Positions 36,037 through 44,376 are shown, counted from the stretch's first letter. The stretch is DNA of 64,000 nucleotides from Pseudomonas sp. Leaf58 (GCF_003627215.1 NZ_CP032678.1:434001-498000), one strand, 5' to 3'. Made by a program: numbers and translations. The notes: generated from the sequence alone by a model not told the origin.

Positions 36037-36341
36037 TCATCCTTGGCGGTTTTTGCGCTCACTGGCCAAAGGGGCAGGAGCAAGAAGGGGAGCTCGGAGG
36101 CGGTACCTGGGTAGGTTTGAGTGTGGCCGTTGATGGTAATCTTATAGTTGGCTGACGGGTCAATTCCATCAGATGTCAGCAGTTTCTGTAGCTCAGCAAT
36201 GGAGTCAATGCAAACCTCGGGGGCCATGGTAAAGGTCTGCGCTTGCCGATCAGGCTGGCATTGCGGGCGAGCTTGAGCCTGCACGCCCTCCGCTGACGAT
36301 GACGGATTGGCTTTTTCGCTGCTCTCAATAGGATCGGACAT
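35760..36341 (-). CDS. N-terminal part of the second AAA+ protein, Cys-rich knuckle
   Basis: This frame starts at a plausible ATG (36341) and encodes a Ser/Gln-rich N-terminus, a globular segment (NYKITINGHTQTYPGTASEL) and a cluster QCQACARKSNRCICHMA that looks like a small zinc knuckle (C-x2-C-x6-C-x-C-H). Beyond the cluster it overlaps the AAA+ frame and probably becomes non-coding after about 35890. The simplest reading is one gene of 34354-36341 with a missing base. If the break is real, this would be a truncated 190-aa protein. Confidence 0.6.
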   Translation of the reverse strand: MSDPIESSEKANPSSSAEGVQAQARPQCQPDRQAQTFTMAPEVCIDSIAELQKLLTSDGIDPSANYKITINGHTQTYPGTASELPFLLLPLWPVSAKTAKDEWVGFTLAKLEKAPLMLKLTKEILNHTSLAQCQACARKSNRCICHMALSPEHLIRPKALAESIPWSDPWCIRIMRAFLTTTLNALRRPSMPI

Positions 36342-36409
36342 CGGAATTCTCCAAAAAGATTCCGAAATCCTATCAGAAGCGATACTCGTGTCAATTTACT
36401 GGTAAGTCG

Positions 36410-36739
36410 TTATTGAGTGCTAGGCGCCTTGGACGACCCGATCAACAAGAAAAAGGTGGTTTTCACGGGGGTGATAGAGGCGCCTTGCACGTTGACCAGT
36501 CGAAGGGTCGCACTGGACTTGCCTTGTGAACGGGTAATGGACACGTCCCTCAACGCGTTGGAGCTGAGCAGGCTGAACCCGGCACCGGCTTTTTTGTTCG
36601 CAAAATCGGCTGGCAAGGTTTCATTGCTGGAGAAATGTCCCCAGAAGAACAGGAGAAGCACAAGGGTAAACAGTCCGGTGGCCACATAGGTGTACCAGGT
36701 GAGTGCCCAGCGAAGGAGGGTGGCAAGGAAGCCCAGCAT
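36410..36739 (-). CDS. Unknown single-TM protein (109 aa)
   Basis: One strong membrane segment near the N-terminus (about residues 14-34, YVATGLFTLVLLLFFWG) followed by a ~70-residue soluble domain, so a membrane-anchored periplasmic or cytoplasmic small protein. Its start overlaps the stop of the NADAR gene at 36739, so translation is coupled. No family recognised. Confidence 0.6.
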   Translation of the reverse strand: MLGFLATLLRWALTWYTYVATGLFTLVLLLFFWGHFSSNETLPADFANKKAGAGFSLLSSNALRDVSITRSQGKSSATLRLVNVQGASITPVKTTFFLLIGSSKAPSTQ

Positions 36740-37281
36740 CAGAACAGGCTCCCTTGGAGGGCTGCCTCAGCCTCAAGCCGGGCTTGAGCCGCTACGAAAT
36801 CCATGTTGTGATGATCTGCCGCAGGGTTGAACTGCAACCTGACCTTTTCGAAATAGGCCAGGATCCATTCGGAATCCTTCGCCTGGGTGATTACCATTTT
36901 CCCGCCGTAGGATTTGGCATAGTAGTGCAACAGCGGCAGGGTGCTGTTGGCCAGGGCTTCCTTGATCTCGGGGTACGTGTCGAGTTTGGCCTGGTTGCCC
37001 AGGTTGATCATGCGCTGGAACTCTTCTTTGGGCAGTGTCTTGACCACTGGAAGGGAGCGCCCGTATCGCTTGGCTTCAAAGCCACTGAGCATGCGCAACC
37101 TGTCATCACGCCGACTGATCCAGTACCACAGCCCCTCGCCTGAGCAGAAGTCACCGAACACCGGGTGGTAGATCGGCAGTTCAGGAAAGTGCGATAGGTT
37201 TCGACCAACCGGGGTTTTACCGCCGCTGTAGATGTTGATGTGGGTGATGCCATCCTGGGTTGGATCTGCTTCAGGCTTCAT
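36739..37281 (-). CDS. NADAR (YbiA-like) domain protein
   Basis: A 180-aa protein with the NADAR/YbiA pattern. It has INIYSGGKT and NLSHFPELPI (compare INFYS and FSNFAAWPI of E. coli YbiA), then SGEGLWYWI at the SEHY-F-Q position, then MLSGFEAKRYGR at the conserved A-x-x-x-G-R position, then a helical C-terminal part. NADAR proteins act on N-glycosidic bonds of riboflavin intermediates, NAD-like compounds or ADP-ribosylated guanine. The match is by eye, and the catalytic residues need a structural check. The gene overlaps the downstream single-TM protein gene. It adds to the NAD/ADP-ribose theme of the replicon. Confidence 0.68.
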   Translation of the reverse strand: MKPEADPTQDGITHINIYSGGKTPVGRNLSHFPELPIYHPVFGDFCSGEGLWYWISRRDDRLRMLSGFEAKRYGRSLPVVKTLPKEEFQRMINLGNQAKLDTYPEIKEALANSTLPLLHYYAKSYGGKMVITQAKDSEWILAYFEKVRLQFNPAADHHNMDFVAAQARLEAEAALQGSLF

Positions 37282-37460
37282 GGGCGGCTCCTATTCATTG
37301 TCAATGTCAATATATCACTAATGGGAACCACGACGGAATATCGCTTTACCTGTGTATTGACAACAATGATTTTCGAAGGCAATATTGGCCTTGTCTGCGC
37401 CAGAGGGGCGCGGTAACCGAGCCTAAGGCTTTATACCGAGATTCCTGCACAGGAAACGAC

Positions 37461-37727
37461 ATGAGCACACCGAATATTCATTCGTTTGTGGAAGATATCA
37501 AAAGCGCTGGCATCAGCATCGACAACGAGCAGCAGTTCATCAAGATGATGTCCAATGCTAACGATCAAGGCCTGATGCTGAGCCGAGTGCTGCGCGACCG
37601 TCGCAACGACATCGACTTTCGCAGAACGCGCCATTTTTCAGATGAGGGCCTGGCCCAGGCTTTCAAGAACCAGGGTTTTGACGGCTTTGCCTGGAAAGAA
37701 TTTGTGGATCACATGAAGTCGGAGTGA
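37461..37727 (+). CDS. Unknown small protein (88 aa)
   Basis: A helical protein starting MSTPNIHSFVEDIKSAGISI. Its N-terminal 45-50 residues resemble those of the 102-aa ORF inside the cas operon (7165-7473), so the two share a small domain. The ATG at 37461 follows an AGGAAA ribosome binding site; the frame is open upstream but without coding character. Function unknown. Confidence 0.6.
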   Translation: MSTPNIHSFVEDIKSAGISIDNEQQFIKMMSNANDQGLMLSRVLRDRRNDIDFRRTRHFSDEGLAQAFKNQGFDGFAWKEFVDHMKSE

Positions 37728-37946
37728 CCTGTTTGGGCGGGCTGGACAAGGGTTGTCGAGCCGTGCCTTCGAACCCACGTCTTCGACCTACGCCGCGATC
37801 AAGCTGTTCTCCACACTGACCAAGCCTGGCTAACGCCGGGCATTGTCATTTATCTTGCACGATAACCCGCATGTGCGCACTTTGGTCGTTGACATGGATG
37901 GGGCACAGGCTTAACCTGAAATGTTGAATAATAAAAAAGGTGAACA

Positions 37947-38675
37947 ATGCTCATCAATCGCGATTTCCAGGATTACTACGATTCGGCCATTGGTTACGGC
38001 GTGGACAAGAAAGTCGTCTATGACCGCCAATCGGTAGAATACCGCCCCAGCCTCAAGAACAACCCCAGCATCATCGACGCCGTCAGTAATACGGTGCGCC
38101 AGCTCGAAGACCAATGTACGCGCTTCGCCACCAACCCCTATGGGGTGTTCTACATCGGCTTTTGCGGCAAGATTTACACCGGGCTCTATGCCCGCGTTGA
38201 TCCTAAGACCGGGGTGCCTCCCCAAACCTTCAGCTACAAAGAGGCGCATACATTGGCGAAGGCATTCTACTGGGGTGAGAAGGATTTCCTGCCGGGCGAG
38301 TTTGACCTGCCGCGCAAGCACGCCTGGCAGCGCAGCCGGGCGGCTGGTGGGCAGAGCCTGCGTGACTGGTATGAGCTGAACGCTCATCTCCTGGTGCATG
38401 AGGCGCTGGACGTGTTCATCGACCACAAGGTCGTCAGTTTCGTTTATCTAGAAGGTCTGTTGGTTGCCAACCCGTGCCTGAAGGATTACAACTTCCAGCG
38501 CATGATCGGCGGTGTGCAGGCCTTCCAGGACATCTCCATGTTCATCTCCGGAGTGCTGGGGAGCGCCGAGCGCGACCTGGTGGTGACCGAAGACAAATAC
38601 ATCATCATGTCCAAAGGCTTTGATGAACACAGCTTTCGCAAGGCACCGACGAAGCGGGGCAAGCCGGCGAGCTGA
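37947..38675 (+). CDS. Unknown phage-type protein (242 aa)
   Basis: A soluble protein beginning MLINRDFQDYYDSAIGYGVD, a start I associate with uncharacterised proteins in large phages and megaplasmids. A motif FYIGFCGKIYTGLY lies near residue 68. It has an AAGGTGAA ribosome binding site. It ends in a basic tail (KRGKPAS). No function is known to me. Confidence 0.65.
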   Translation: MLINRDFQDYYDSAIGYGVDKKVVYDRQSVEYRPSLKNNPSIIDAVSNTVRQLEDQCTRFATNPYGVFYIGFCGKIYTGLYARVDPKTGVPPQTFSYKEAHTLAKAFYWGEKDFLPGEFDLPRKHAWQRSRAAGGQSLRDWYELNAHLLVHEALDVFIDHKVVSFVYLEGLLVANPCLKDYNFQRMIGGVQAFQDISMFISGVLGSAERDLVVTEDKYIIMSKGFDEHSFRKAPTKRGKPAS

Positions 38676-38911
38676 TTTTGCCTGGCGGCTTTGCAGTGTG
38701 TGCAAGGCGTTTTCACCACCGGGGCGCCACCATCCATGATAGACCCAGCGTTGGAAGCAGGGCACCCCGGCTTCACACCAGCGAACATGGCGGGATCTTG
38801 TCCGCAGGAGACTACAGCTGGTTCAGGCGCCCCTAAGTAGCCCTACGCCCGCGAGACCGCAGCCAAAACGCTGCCGCCACTGTCCGGGCATGTCGCAAAC
38901 GCCAGCAGCAG

Positions 38912-39412
38912 TCAGTCGGCCTCCAGGTCAAGGGTGTATTGATCTGGCGCCGGGTAGGCGCGTCGACCGGGATGGAGGATCTCAGGGGCAAGGCTCAGCT
39001 CCGGCTGTACGGCGACATGATCAACGGCATCATAAGTGTCCACATCCTTGAGGGGGTCGAACGCCTCCGCCGCCACAGCGTGCTCGACAGCCGGGGGCGT
39101 GGCCATCGCCTCAGTGGCTGGAAGCTCCATCGGCTGGTTGACACCTTTGGTAATGCTCATCAGGTGGGTGATGTAGATTGCACCGAAGAGCGGCGCTTGC
39201 GTGTCTGCCTCGACCAGCACGGGCTGCTCGACGCCACCCACGGTCTCACGGCGATCGACAACGAAGCGCTTTTTCATGGCGTCGATTTCGGCGCCAACGG
39301 GCAGTGCGTAAAACTGAGCATGGGACAGAGGCATTTCAAAATCCATCACGTTGCCGAAAATTGTGAGGGCCATCATAGCGAGCATGACCCCCGTCATCAA
39401 GCGATCGCGCAA
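38912..39412 (-). CDS. Unknown membrane-anchored protein (166 aa)
   Basis: A hydrophobic N-terminal segment (about residues 6-22, MTGVMLAMMALTIFGNV) is a signal anchor or an uncleaved membrane helix, followed by an acidic Ala/Pro-rich domain. The C-terminus is acidic (YTLDLEAD). It is the next gene after the HD-domain gene on the same strand, seven bases downstream. No family recognised. Confidence 0.55.
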   Translation of the reverse strand: MRDRLMTGVMLAMMALTIFGNVMDFEMPLSHAQFYALPVGAEIDAMKKRFVVDRRETVGGVEQPVLVEADTQAPLFGAIYITHLMSITKGVNQPMELPATEAMATPPAVEHAVAAEAFDPLKDVDTYDAVDHVAVQPELSLAPEILHPGRRAYPAPDQYTLDLEAD

Positions 39413-39419
39413 TTTACGA

Positions 39420-40013
39420 CTAAATCATGCGCTCCTTGAGCGCCAGCAGAGCTGCGATCTGCTTGCCACGACGATCGATGTGCTTCCACTTCATCTTGAA
39501 TGACGTGGAGTCGATGCCGCCAAACATGGAGGCGTTGGCATGTATCTCACACAGCCCGGTCAGCAGCAGGGTGGCGGCTTCGGGGCGGGCGGCAAATTGC
39601 TCCAGTCCTTCGGCCTTGAGCAAGTGGATGTCCATGTCCATCTCGATCAAGCGCGCTTCTGCTTCGGCGCCGCCAGCGGCCCGCCAGGCTTGCGCAGACA
39701 CCTTGGCATGGTCTGGAAAATGCACTTTACCCTCCTGATCGACCTCGCGGCACAGCGGCTTCCCACAATCGTGGAACACCTGGTAGTTCTCAATGGTCGT
39801 GGCGGGCAACAAGCTGGCCCACAACGCTGGCGCGGTGGCCCATGCCGGCAGCTTCCACTCATACCTCAGGGGCGCGCCCTCGGTGACGTGTCCTTTCAGA
39901 TCGAGGTAGAAATCCCGAACCATTTCCCCGTGCTGCAGGATGGACATCCCCTGGGTCTGTTCACAGTCTTGCATGGCCTTGAGCAGCTGTTCTCTGTCGA
40001 GATGCGGTCTAAT
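39420..40013 (-). CDS. HD-domain-like protein
   Basis: A protein of about 197 aa with NYQVFHDCGKPLC followed by HFPDHAKVSA and later EMDMDIH. This order (HD, DHA, D) matches a phage- and plasmid-type HD phosphohydrolase subgroup. The first ATG is at 39974, but the in-frame sequence upstream (RPHLDREQLLKA) looks coding and fits the start of related proteins as I recall them. The only candidate start there is ATT at 40013, inside the 27-bp repeat shared with 41371-41397. The ATT start is inference; the minimal gene is 39420-39974. Confidence 0.65.
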   Translation of the reverse strand: MRPHLDREQLLKAMQDCEQTQGMSILQHGEMVRDFYLDLKGHVTEGAPLRYEWKLPAWATAPALWASLLPATTIENYQVFHDCGKPLCREVDQEGKVHFPDHAKVSAQAWRAAGGAEAEARLIEMDMDIHLLKAEGLEQFAARPEAATLLLTGLCEIHANASMFGGIDSTSFKMKWKHIDRRGKQIAALLALKERMI

Positions 40014-40029
40014 CCGTGCGCAAGGGTCA
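40003..40029 (-). repeat. 27-bp repeat, copy 1 (shared 5' gene boundary)
   Basis: These 27 bp recur at 41371-41397 with one mismatch; the first 22 bp are identical. In both copies the minus strand reads GCACGGATTAGACCGCA at the place where the downstream coding frame appears to begin, with ATT as the only possible start. Copy 1 overlaps the stop codon of the gene at 40027. Confidence 0.75.
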
Positions 40030-40380
40030 TCGCTCGGCTTCGGCGATCAGGCTCGGCTGCTCCAGCTCATCCCAGGTTGCCTTGTGGGAATAACACTGTC
40101 CGTCCTCGCTGCGCCAGGTCAGCAACAGGCCATCCCGTTGCGCCGTGAGTGTGGAGGGCTCCTGTGGCTGCCCCTGGGCATCGACAGGCGCTTTGCCCAA
40201 GCCACAGGCTAGCTTGAATGCAGCGGCGCTGTAGTCGGCCTCCAGACGATCCAGGGCGCGGTAATGATCCCTCGTGTTCGCCATGAACTGGTCATCCGCC
40301 GCTTTATGCAGTTGATGACGCTGGCTTTGCTGGTTTTCGATCTCGGTGTGTGCGGCGTTAACGATGTCGTGCAGGCGCAT
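40027..40380 (-). CDS. Unknown helical protein (117 aa)
   Basis: A charged protein starting MRLHDIVNAAHTEIENQQ with a likely coiled-coil or helical first half and a C-terminal part with LLLTWRSEDGQCYSHKATWDEL. The ATG at 40380 has GGAG about nine bases upstream; the frame extends further upstream, but through a terminator hairpin. The stop overlaps the repeat that begins the HD gene. No family recognised. Confidence 0.6.
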   Translation of the reverse strand: MRLHDIVNAAHTEIENQQSQRHQLHKAADDQFMANTRDHYRALDRLEADYSAAAFKLACGLGKAPVDAQGQPQEPSTLTAQRDGLLLTWRSEDGQCYSHKATWDELEQPSLIAEAER

Positions 40381-40401
40381 GTGAAGTGCTCCAGTTTGAT
40401 C

Positions 40402-40427
40402 AAGAAATGAGGCCCGGATTGGGCCTC
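40402..40427 (-). terminator. Rho-independent terminator
   Basis: On the minus strand GAGGCCC-aatcc-GGGCCTC is followed by ATTTCTT. It lies 19 bp after the stop of the gene ending at 40446 and ends that transcript before the gene at 40380. Confidence 0.6.
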
Positions 40428-40445
40428 GGTTTGGGCGAGTGGGCT

Positions 40446-40817
40446 TCAGGCGGCGAGGGCGGCCTTGAGCAAGGCCAGCAACTCGTGCTGGTCGGCGTCC
40501 TTGCCAATGTATCGTGCCCATCGGTACGGCACCGAGTCGGCATCTTTGCCCTTGGCAATGTGCTGGGCCAGCGCATCATGCAGGGCTACCAGCGCCTCCC
40601 TGGCATTCGGAGCACCCTCTGCCGCCAGGTGGCTGGTTTTTCTCCAATCGGCACCTCGGGCGACTGCGTAGAGCACGTAGTCGGCGAAGAAAATTTTCCG
40701 GGCGCGGTACCCGTACTCATTGCGCGGCGGGCGCATGTTCTCGGGGTTGGTGATCAGTGCCTTGATGTGGGCAATCAGGGCTTTGCGAGTGGTGGTGAAT
40801 TCTACGTATGCGTTCAT
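40446..40817 (-). CDS. Unknown protein (123 aa)
   Basis: A helical soluble protein (MNAYVEFTTTRKALIAHIKA) with YRARKIFFADYVLYAVARG in the middle and an Ala/Leu-rich C-terminus. It is the second gene of a unit beginning at about 41381 and ends in a clear terminator. No family recognised. Confidence 0.6.
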   Translation of the reverse strand: MNAYVEFTTTRKALIAHIKALITNPENMRPPRNEYGYRARKIFFADYVLYAVARGADWRKTSHLAAEGAPNAREALVALHDALAQHIAKGKDADSVPYRWARYIGKDADQHELLALLKAALAA

Positions 40818-40853
40818 GGTATTACTCCAGATATGGTTTTTGGTTTTTTGGTA

Positions 40854-41381
40854 TCAAAGGCATTGGAATTTTTTGACGATATGGCGCGCCTCGGCTTTCG
40901 TGCAGGGGCCAATCCCCAAAGCCGTGATGATGGGCGTACCGTCAAAGTGAGGCGGTAAAATGTGGGTTTTATCGACCACCAGGGCGCAGGGAAGTCCGGC
41001 TTCCAGGGCTTTGCCCCAAGCAACAATCAGCTCGCGGTGGTTTTTGGCTTTTAGTGCGACTTTCGAGCCACCTTTGCCAAGATCGCGATATTGCGCTGCG
41101 AGTTCAGGGTGGGTTTCCTTGGCGGCGCAATAGCTGTCGACGTAGGCATGACCGGCTTGAGGGCACGTCTTGCCGACTGGCATTTCAAGGGAAGTCGGAA
41201 CAATCGCATAGATATACAGGTGATCCTCGGCATTGCCGATGGGATGATTGCCTGCAAGCAGCTCTGCAAGAGCTTTTGGGTCGATTGTGTTAAAATCGAT
41301 CGATGCGACTAAATCAGAAAGGCTCTGATTTTCGACCGAAGGGGATTCGATCGTTTGAAGCGGGTCGGAGTGCGGTCTAAT
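40854..41381 (-). CDS. Unknown protein, probable ATT start (175 aa)
   Basis: The C-terminal 109 residues follow an ATG at 41183 (MPVGKTCPQAGHAYVDSY), but the same frame is open and coding-like for 66 codons upstream (KALAELLAGNHPIGNAEDHL, then YIYAIVPTSLE). No ATG, GTG or TTG occurs in that extension. It begins at an ATT within the 27-bp repeat, exactly where the HD gene also appears to begin. I therefore prefer the longer gene. No domain is recognised; the protein has several Cys and His and could bind metal. Confidence 0.55.
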   Translation of the reverse strand: MRPHSDPLQTIESPSVENQSLSDLVASIDFNTIDPKALAELLAGNHPIGNAEDHLYIYAIVPTSLEMPVGKTCPQAGHAYVDSYCAAKETHPELAAQYRDLGKGGSKVALKAKNHRELIVAWGKALEAGLPCALVVDKTHILPPHFDGTPIITALGIGPCTKAEARHIVKKFQCL

Positions 41382-41397
41382 CCGTGCGCAAGAGTCA
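41371..41397 (-). repeat. 27-bp repeat, copy 2 (shared 5' gene boundary)
   Basis: Second copy of the element at 40003-40029 with one mismatch. It sits about 90 bp from the tRNA gene and at the apparent 5' end of the gene at 40854. The bases around it differ from copy 1, so it is a short discrete unit rather than the end of a long duplication. Confidence 0.75.
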
Positions 41398-41485
41398 GTG
41401 ACCCATGATATTACCCTCTATTGATTTGGCTTCACTTGGATCGAGAGGAAGCGAATCTCGTGGAATATGCATCTTGAAGCGAATT

Positions 41486-41564
41486 TGGTAAGACATGCCG
41501 GAATCGAACCGACGACCTTCCAGGTTGACGACCTGGGTGCTCTACCTAGCTGAGCTAATGTCCT
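41486..41564 (-). tRNA. tRNA with irregular anticodon arm (tentatively Asp, GTC)
   Basis: On the minus strand the acceptor stem is AGGACAT/ATGTCTT with one G-T pair, discriminator A and encoded CCA. T8-A9, a GCTC/GAGC D stem with GG in the loop, and the T arm GTCGG-TTCGATT-CCGGC are all regular. The anticodon region is two bases longer than normal. Stem CCAGG/CCTGG gives loop TCGTCAA, with GTC at the anticodon position but C rather than T at position 33; the alternative pairing leaves a 9-base loop. Identity is therefore uncertain. Confidence 0.75.
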
Positions 41565-41808
41565 GCTGTGATTTCCATACTACCAGCACAATTATGGGTG
41601 TCAATATCCGCGTTAAACATTTTCCAAAAATAATTGTTTTCGCCATTTCCGGAGTAATTCGCAAGGGGACTCAGGGGGCCTCGGTGACGGTCTTTGACTT
41701 TCGTCTGGCTGAAGCGCGAGGCTTTGGAGGACGGCAAGCAGCTGATTGACGGGGTTTGGCTTGGCGGATGAAAGACGCAGCAGTTAAGATTGAAAAAAGG
41801 AGATTTCA

Positions 41809-43041
41809 ATGCCGCGCTTCGACCTGTTCAGCCTTTCACCCAACCCCACACCCGAGCAGCTGCTGTCCACGGGTAAAGAATTCGTAGACTTTCTGATCGG
41901 CGACAGGGGCAAAAAGCCTGCCGTGTATGAGCTTTTGCAGGCCGCTGAAGACCTGGCTGAGCAGATTCTCGGGCATTACCACAGCTTGCAGAACGTGGCC
42001 GATGTGTTGGCCTACCGCTGCACACCGCCGCAGAAATTGCCCTACCAGGTGTTGTACGTCTTCCTCTACGCTTGCGTTCGAGAACACCCGAGCCTCGGCG
42101 TCATGCTCGATGAGGTGGATGCCCTGTACGGAGACGGCTTAGATCACAAGGCTTATGCTACTGTGCGCAGCCTGCTTCGGGAGGTCATGCTGATGATGGT
42201 GCCACGCCCCAAGCTGTGGGGGGAGAACGGCGAGCTAAAATACCAACCGAAAGCCTTCTCACATATGCATGGTGCTTCCTTCACCCGTCAGGTGTCCGAT
42301 TTCTTCTTCGATCAGGCGAACGGCGTGCAAAAGATCCTCGATGATTACCCGCGCATGAACGAGGCCAGTCGCGCCTTGATGGATGAGGAGCTGTCCAAGC
42401 GTGTGTATCGATCAATGATGTCGGCTGACGATCCTGTGCGTGTGCTGCTGCGCGACAAGCTGGATGACGTTAAAGATGGCCGCGCCCGTTTCGCCACGCT
42501 GTTTTCAGAACTCGACAATCTGGATGACCAGATGGGTATCGAGATGAGGTTGGAGCATGCGTTTGCGCTGGTGGCCGAGTTGCCCACAACGCAGGCAAGC
42601 CAAGTCCTGGATGAAATCAACGTCTGCATCCGCGACTGGATGACCGACCATGGAGAGGGGATCATGCGGTTCAATCACCCTACTGTGGTTGTACCACGGC
42701 TTGTGGCTGTACTCGAACGCGCCCAGTCGTATGGCTTCAACGCCTTGGAAGAGGTGGCCCGGAACGTTGGCTACATGTCGCTGCAGACGCTCAACAAGGC
42801 CATGGTTGAGTGCCTGCTTGACGAAGGCTTCTGCACCAACCCCTGGGAGCTCGACGCTGCAGACGCCTGGAAAGAAGCCGCGCTGAGAGTCACCGATGAG
42901 GCATATTACCTCTCGCTGGGCCTGCGCCCGAAGCACCTGACCCAGTTGCTGAAGATCAAGGATACGCCAGGTATTCGACAGGCCTTGCTTACAAGTGACG
43001 TGGGGCGAGAACACATCCTTTGTCAAGACCTGGGTTTGTGA
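41809..43041 (+). CDS. Unknown protein of the C-terminal DLGL-tag family (410 aa)
   Basis: A helical soluble protein ending in ILCQDLGL, with a strong AAGGAGA ribosome binding site. One of the two family members on the plus strand. It begins MPRFDLFSLSPNPTPEQLL and has long runs of amphipathic helices, compatible with a helical-repeat scaffold. It is monocistronic: a hairpin follows at 43054 and the next gene converges. No catalytic motif is seen. Confidence 0.72.
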   Translation: MPRFDLFSLSPNPTPEQLLSTGKEFVDFLIGDRGKKPAVYELLQAAEDLAEQILGHYHSLQNVADVLAYRCTPPQKLPYQVLYVFLYACVREHPSLGVMLDEVDALYGDGLDHKAYATVRSLLREVMLMMVPRPKLWGENGELKYQPKAFSHMHGASFTRQVSDFFFDQANGVQKILDDYPRMNEASRALMDEELSKRVYRSMMSADDPVRVLLRDKLDDVKDGRARFATLFSELDNLDDQMGIEMRLEHAFALVAELPTTQASQVLDEINVCIRDWMTDHGEGIMRFNHPTVVVPRLVAVLERAQSYGFNALEEVARNVGYMSLQTLNKAMVECLLDEGFCTNPWELDAADAWKEAALRVTDEAYYLSLGLRPKHLTQLLKIKDTPGIRQALLTSDVGREHILCQDLGL

Positions 43042-43053
43042 CATCTCCCCCGG

Positions 43054-43079
43054 CGCCTGGCTTGATCTGGGGCCAGGCG
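43054..43079. terminator. Hairpin between convergent genes
   Basis: CGCCTGGC and GCCAGGCG form an 8-bp GC-rich stem around a 10-base loop between the stops at 43041 and 43111. There is no clear T tract on either side, so it may work through Rho or only stabilise 3' ends. Confidence 0.4.
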
Positions 43080-43110
43080 AAATGCAGGCGAGCTGCCGGC
43101 GAAGCTCAGG

Positions 43111-44295
43111 TTAGCGAATTTCGTAATCCAGCGCCGAGCCATCCACCATCAGATCCTTGTTCACAATGGACTCGGAAATCCTGACCAGCTCGGGCGTCTT
43201 GTCTTCACCCGTGCCTTTCCAGCGAATGCCGAACGTGCCCCGCCTAAAATGCGGTTTTCTGCGGCCTTGGCCATATTCCGCCCCCTGAAAACGCTCGGCA
43301 ATTGGAATGTAGGATTTTGGGCCGATGATGATACGGTCGTAGACTTTGGCCGCCTGGCGTTCCAGCTTGGCGCGTTTCTTTGGATTGGCATCCTTCAATT
43401 TGAGGTCAAGGGCTTCTGCGCGTTTTTCCACCAACTGATCGCGTAGGTTCAGGTTGAGGTAGAGCAGCAGTTTGGAGAGGTCGACCATCATTTTTTTGAT
43501 GTGCTCGGCGTTTTCTTCCACACGCTGTGGGCTAACCCCTCGTTTCAGTTGTTCCTGAGCAATGACATCGAGCTGGTGCGACACCAGCTGGGTCAGTGAA
43601 GCCTCCTCATCCTGAATGGAGATGCGCACGGCGGCATACCGGCTTTGGACATGGTAGTCATTGTTGCCACTGCCATCCTTGCAAGGGGCGTAGCTGAACA
43701 TGATGTCCAGGATGCGGGTTTTCGCCGAAAAATCCAGGCTCATCGCTTTGCAGACATCCAGGTCGGCATCCATGTGCCCCAGGTCTTCACAGATGGTTTC
43801 CTGGATGTAGCAGCCTTCAGGGTAATGATCAGCTACGTCGCCAGCATTGAGCTTGGCCAAGCGGGTCTCGTAAGGTTCGAATTCCAGGTAGCAGGTCTTG
43901 AATGGCGGACACAGGAATTTGGCTGGGATGTCACTTTTGACCCCTGTGTCCTCCAGCATTTTGCTGAGTCCTTCAGACACGGTGAAAAGTGGGGCTTTGG
44001 CCAGCTGGTGGCGGCGGGTCATGTACAGAAAGTGCAGCTGACCCAGCTCGGCATTCCGATCCATCAACTGGTGGATGATGGATTGATTGGCATTCATTTG
44101 ATCGATGAACTCAAAGAGCGGGCGCTGGGCCTTGGCCAGTGGGTCGATCAACTTGTAGGCGGGAGCATAATCATACAGGGCGCATTCGTAGATGGACGGA
44201 ATTGCCCAGCGTCGTGGCAGGGGCATTGCCTGGAAATCCGAATGAACTGAGTTGAGAAACTCTTCCCTTTGCTTGTGGTGTGCGGTGACGTACAT
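43111..44295 (-). CDS. Unknown protein (394 aa) with basic HFRRG C-terminal motif
   Basis: A soluble protein of unknown function. The C-terminal third is basic (KKRAKLERQAAKVYDRI) and ends with GRRKPHFRRGTFGIRW plus a conserved-looking final strand. An H-x-R-R-G motif followed by aromatic residues occurs in a family of mobile-element proteins that, from memory, includes the anti-CRISPR AcrVA2; the link is weak and needs a profile search. The ATG at 44295 is the first in frame. It lacks the DLGL tag. It lies downstream of the TAG-interrupted gene on the same strand. Confidence 0.55.
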   Translation of the reverse strand: MYVTAHHKQREEFLNSVHSDFQAMPLPRRWAIPSIYECALYDYAPAYKLIDPLAKAQRPLFEFIDQMNANQSIIHQLMDRNAELGQLHFLYMTRRHQLAKAPLFTVSEGLSKMLEDTGVKSDIPAKFLCPPFKTCYLEFEPYETRLAKLNAGDVADHYPEGCYIQETICEDLGHMDADLDVCKAMSLDFSAKTRILDIMFSYAPCKDGSGNNDYHVQSRYAAVRISIQDEEASLTQLVSHQLDVIAQEQLKRGVSPQRVEENAEHIKKMMVDLSKLLLYLNLNLRDQLVEKRAEALDLKLKDANPKKRAKLERQAAKVYDRIIIGPKSYIPIAERFQGAEYGQGRRKPHFRRGTFGIRWKGTGEDKTPELVRISESIVNKDLMVDGSALDYEIR

Positions 44296-44376
44296 GGCCT
44301 GGTCTCAATTTATGCTTTACTCAATGTACCACTGGAGTCAAGGGGTTTTGTACCAGGACTCCACCCTGAGTAGCCG

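Noticed and set aside
41486..41564. The irregular tRNA as a suppressor of the frameshifts
   Set aside because: Expanded anticodon loops usually cause +1 shifts, whereas these genes need a gained base (-1 reading).
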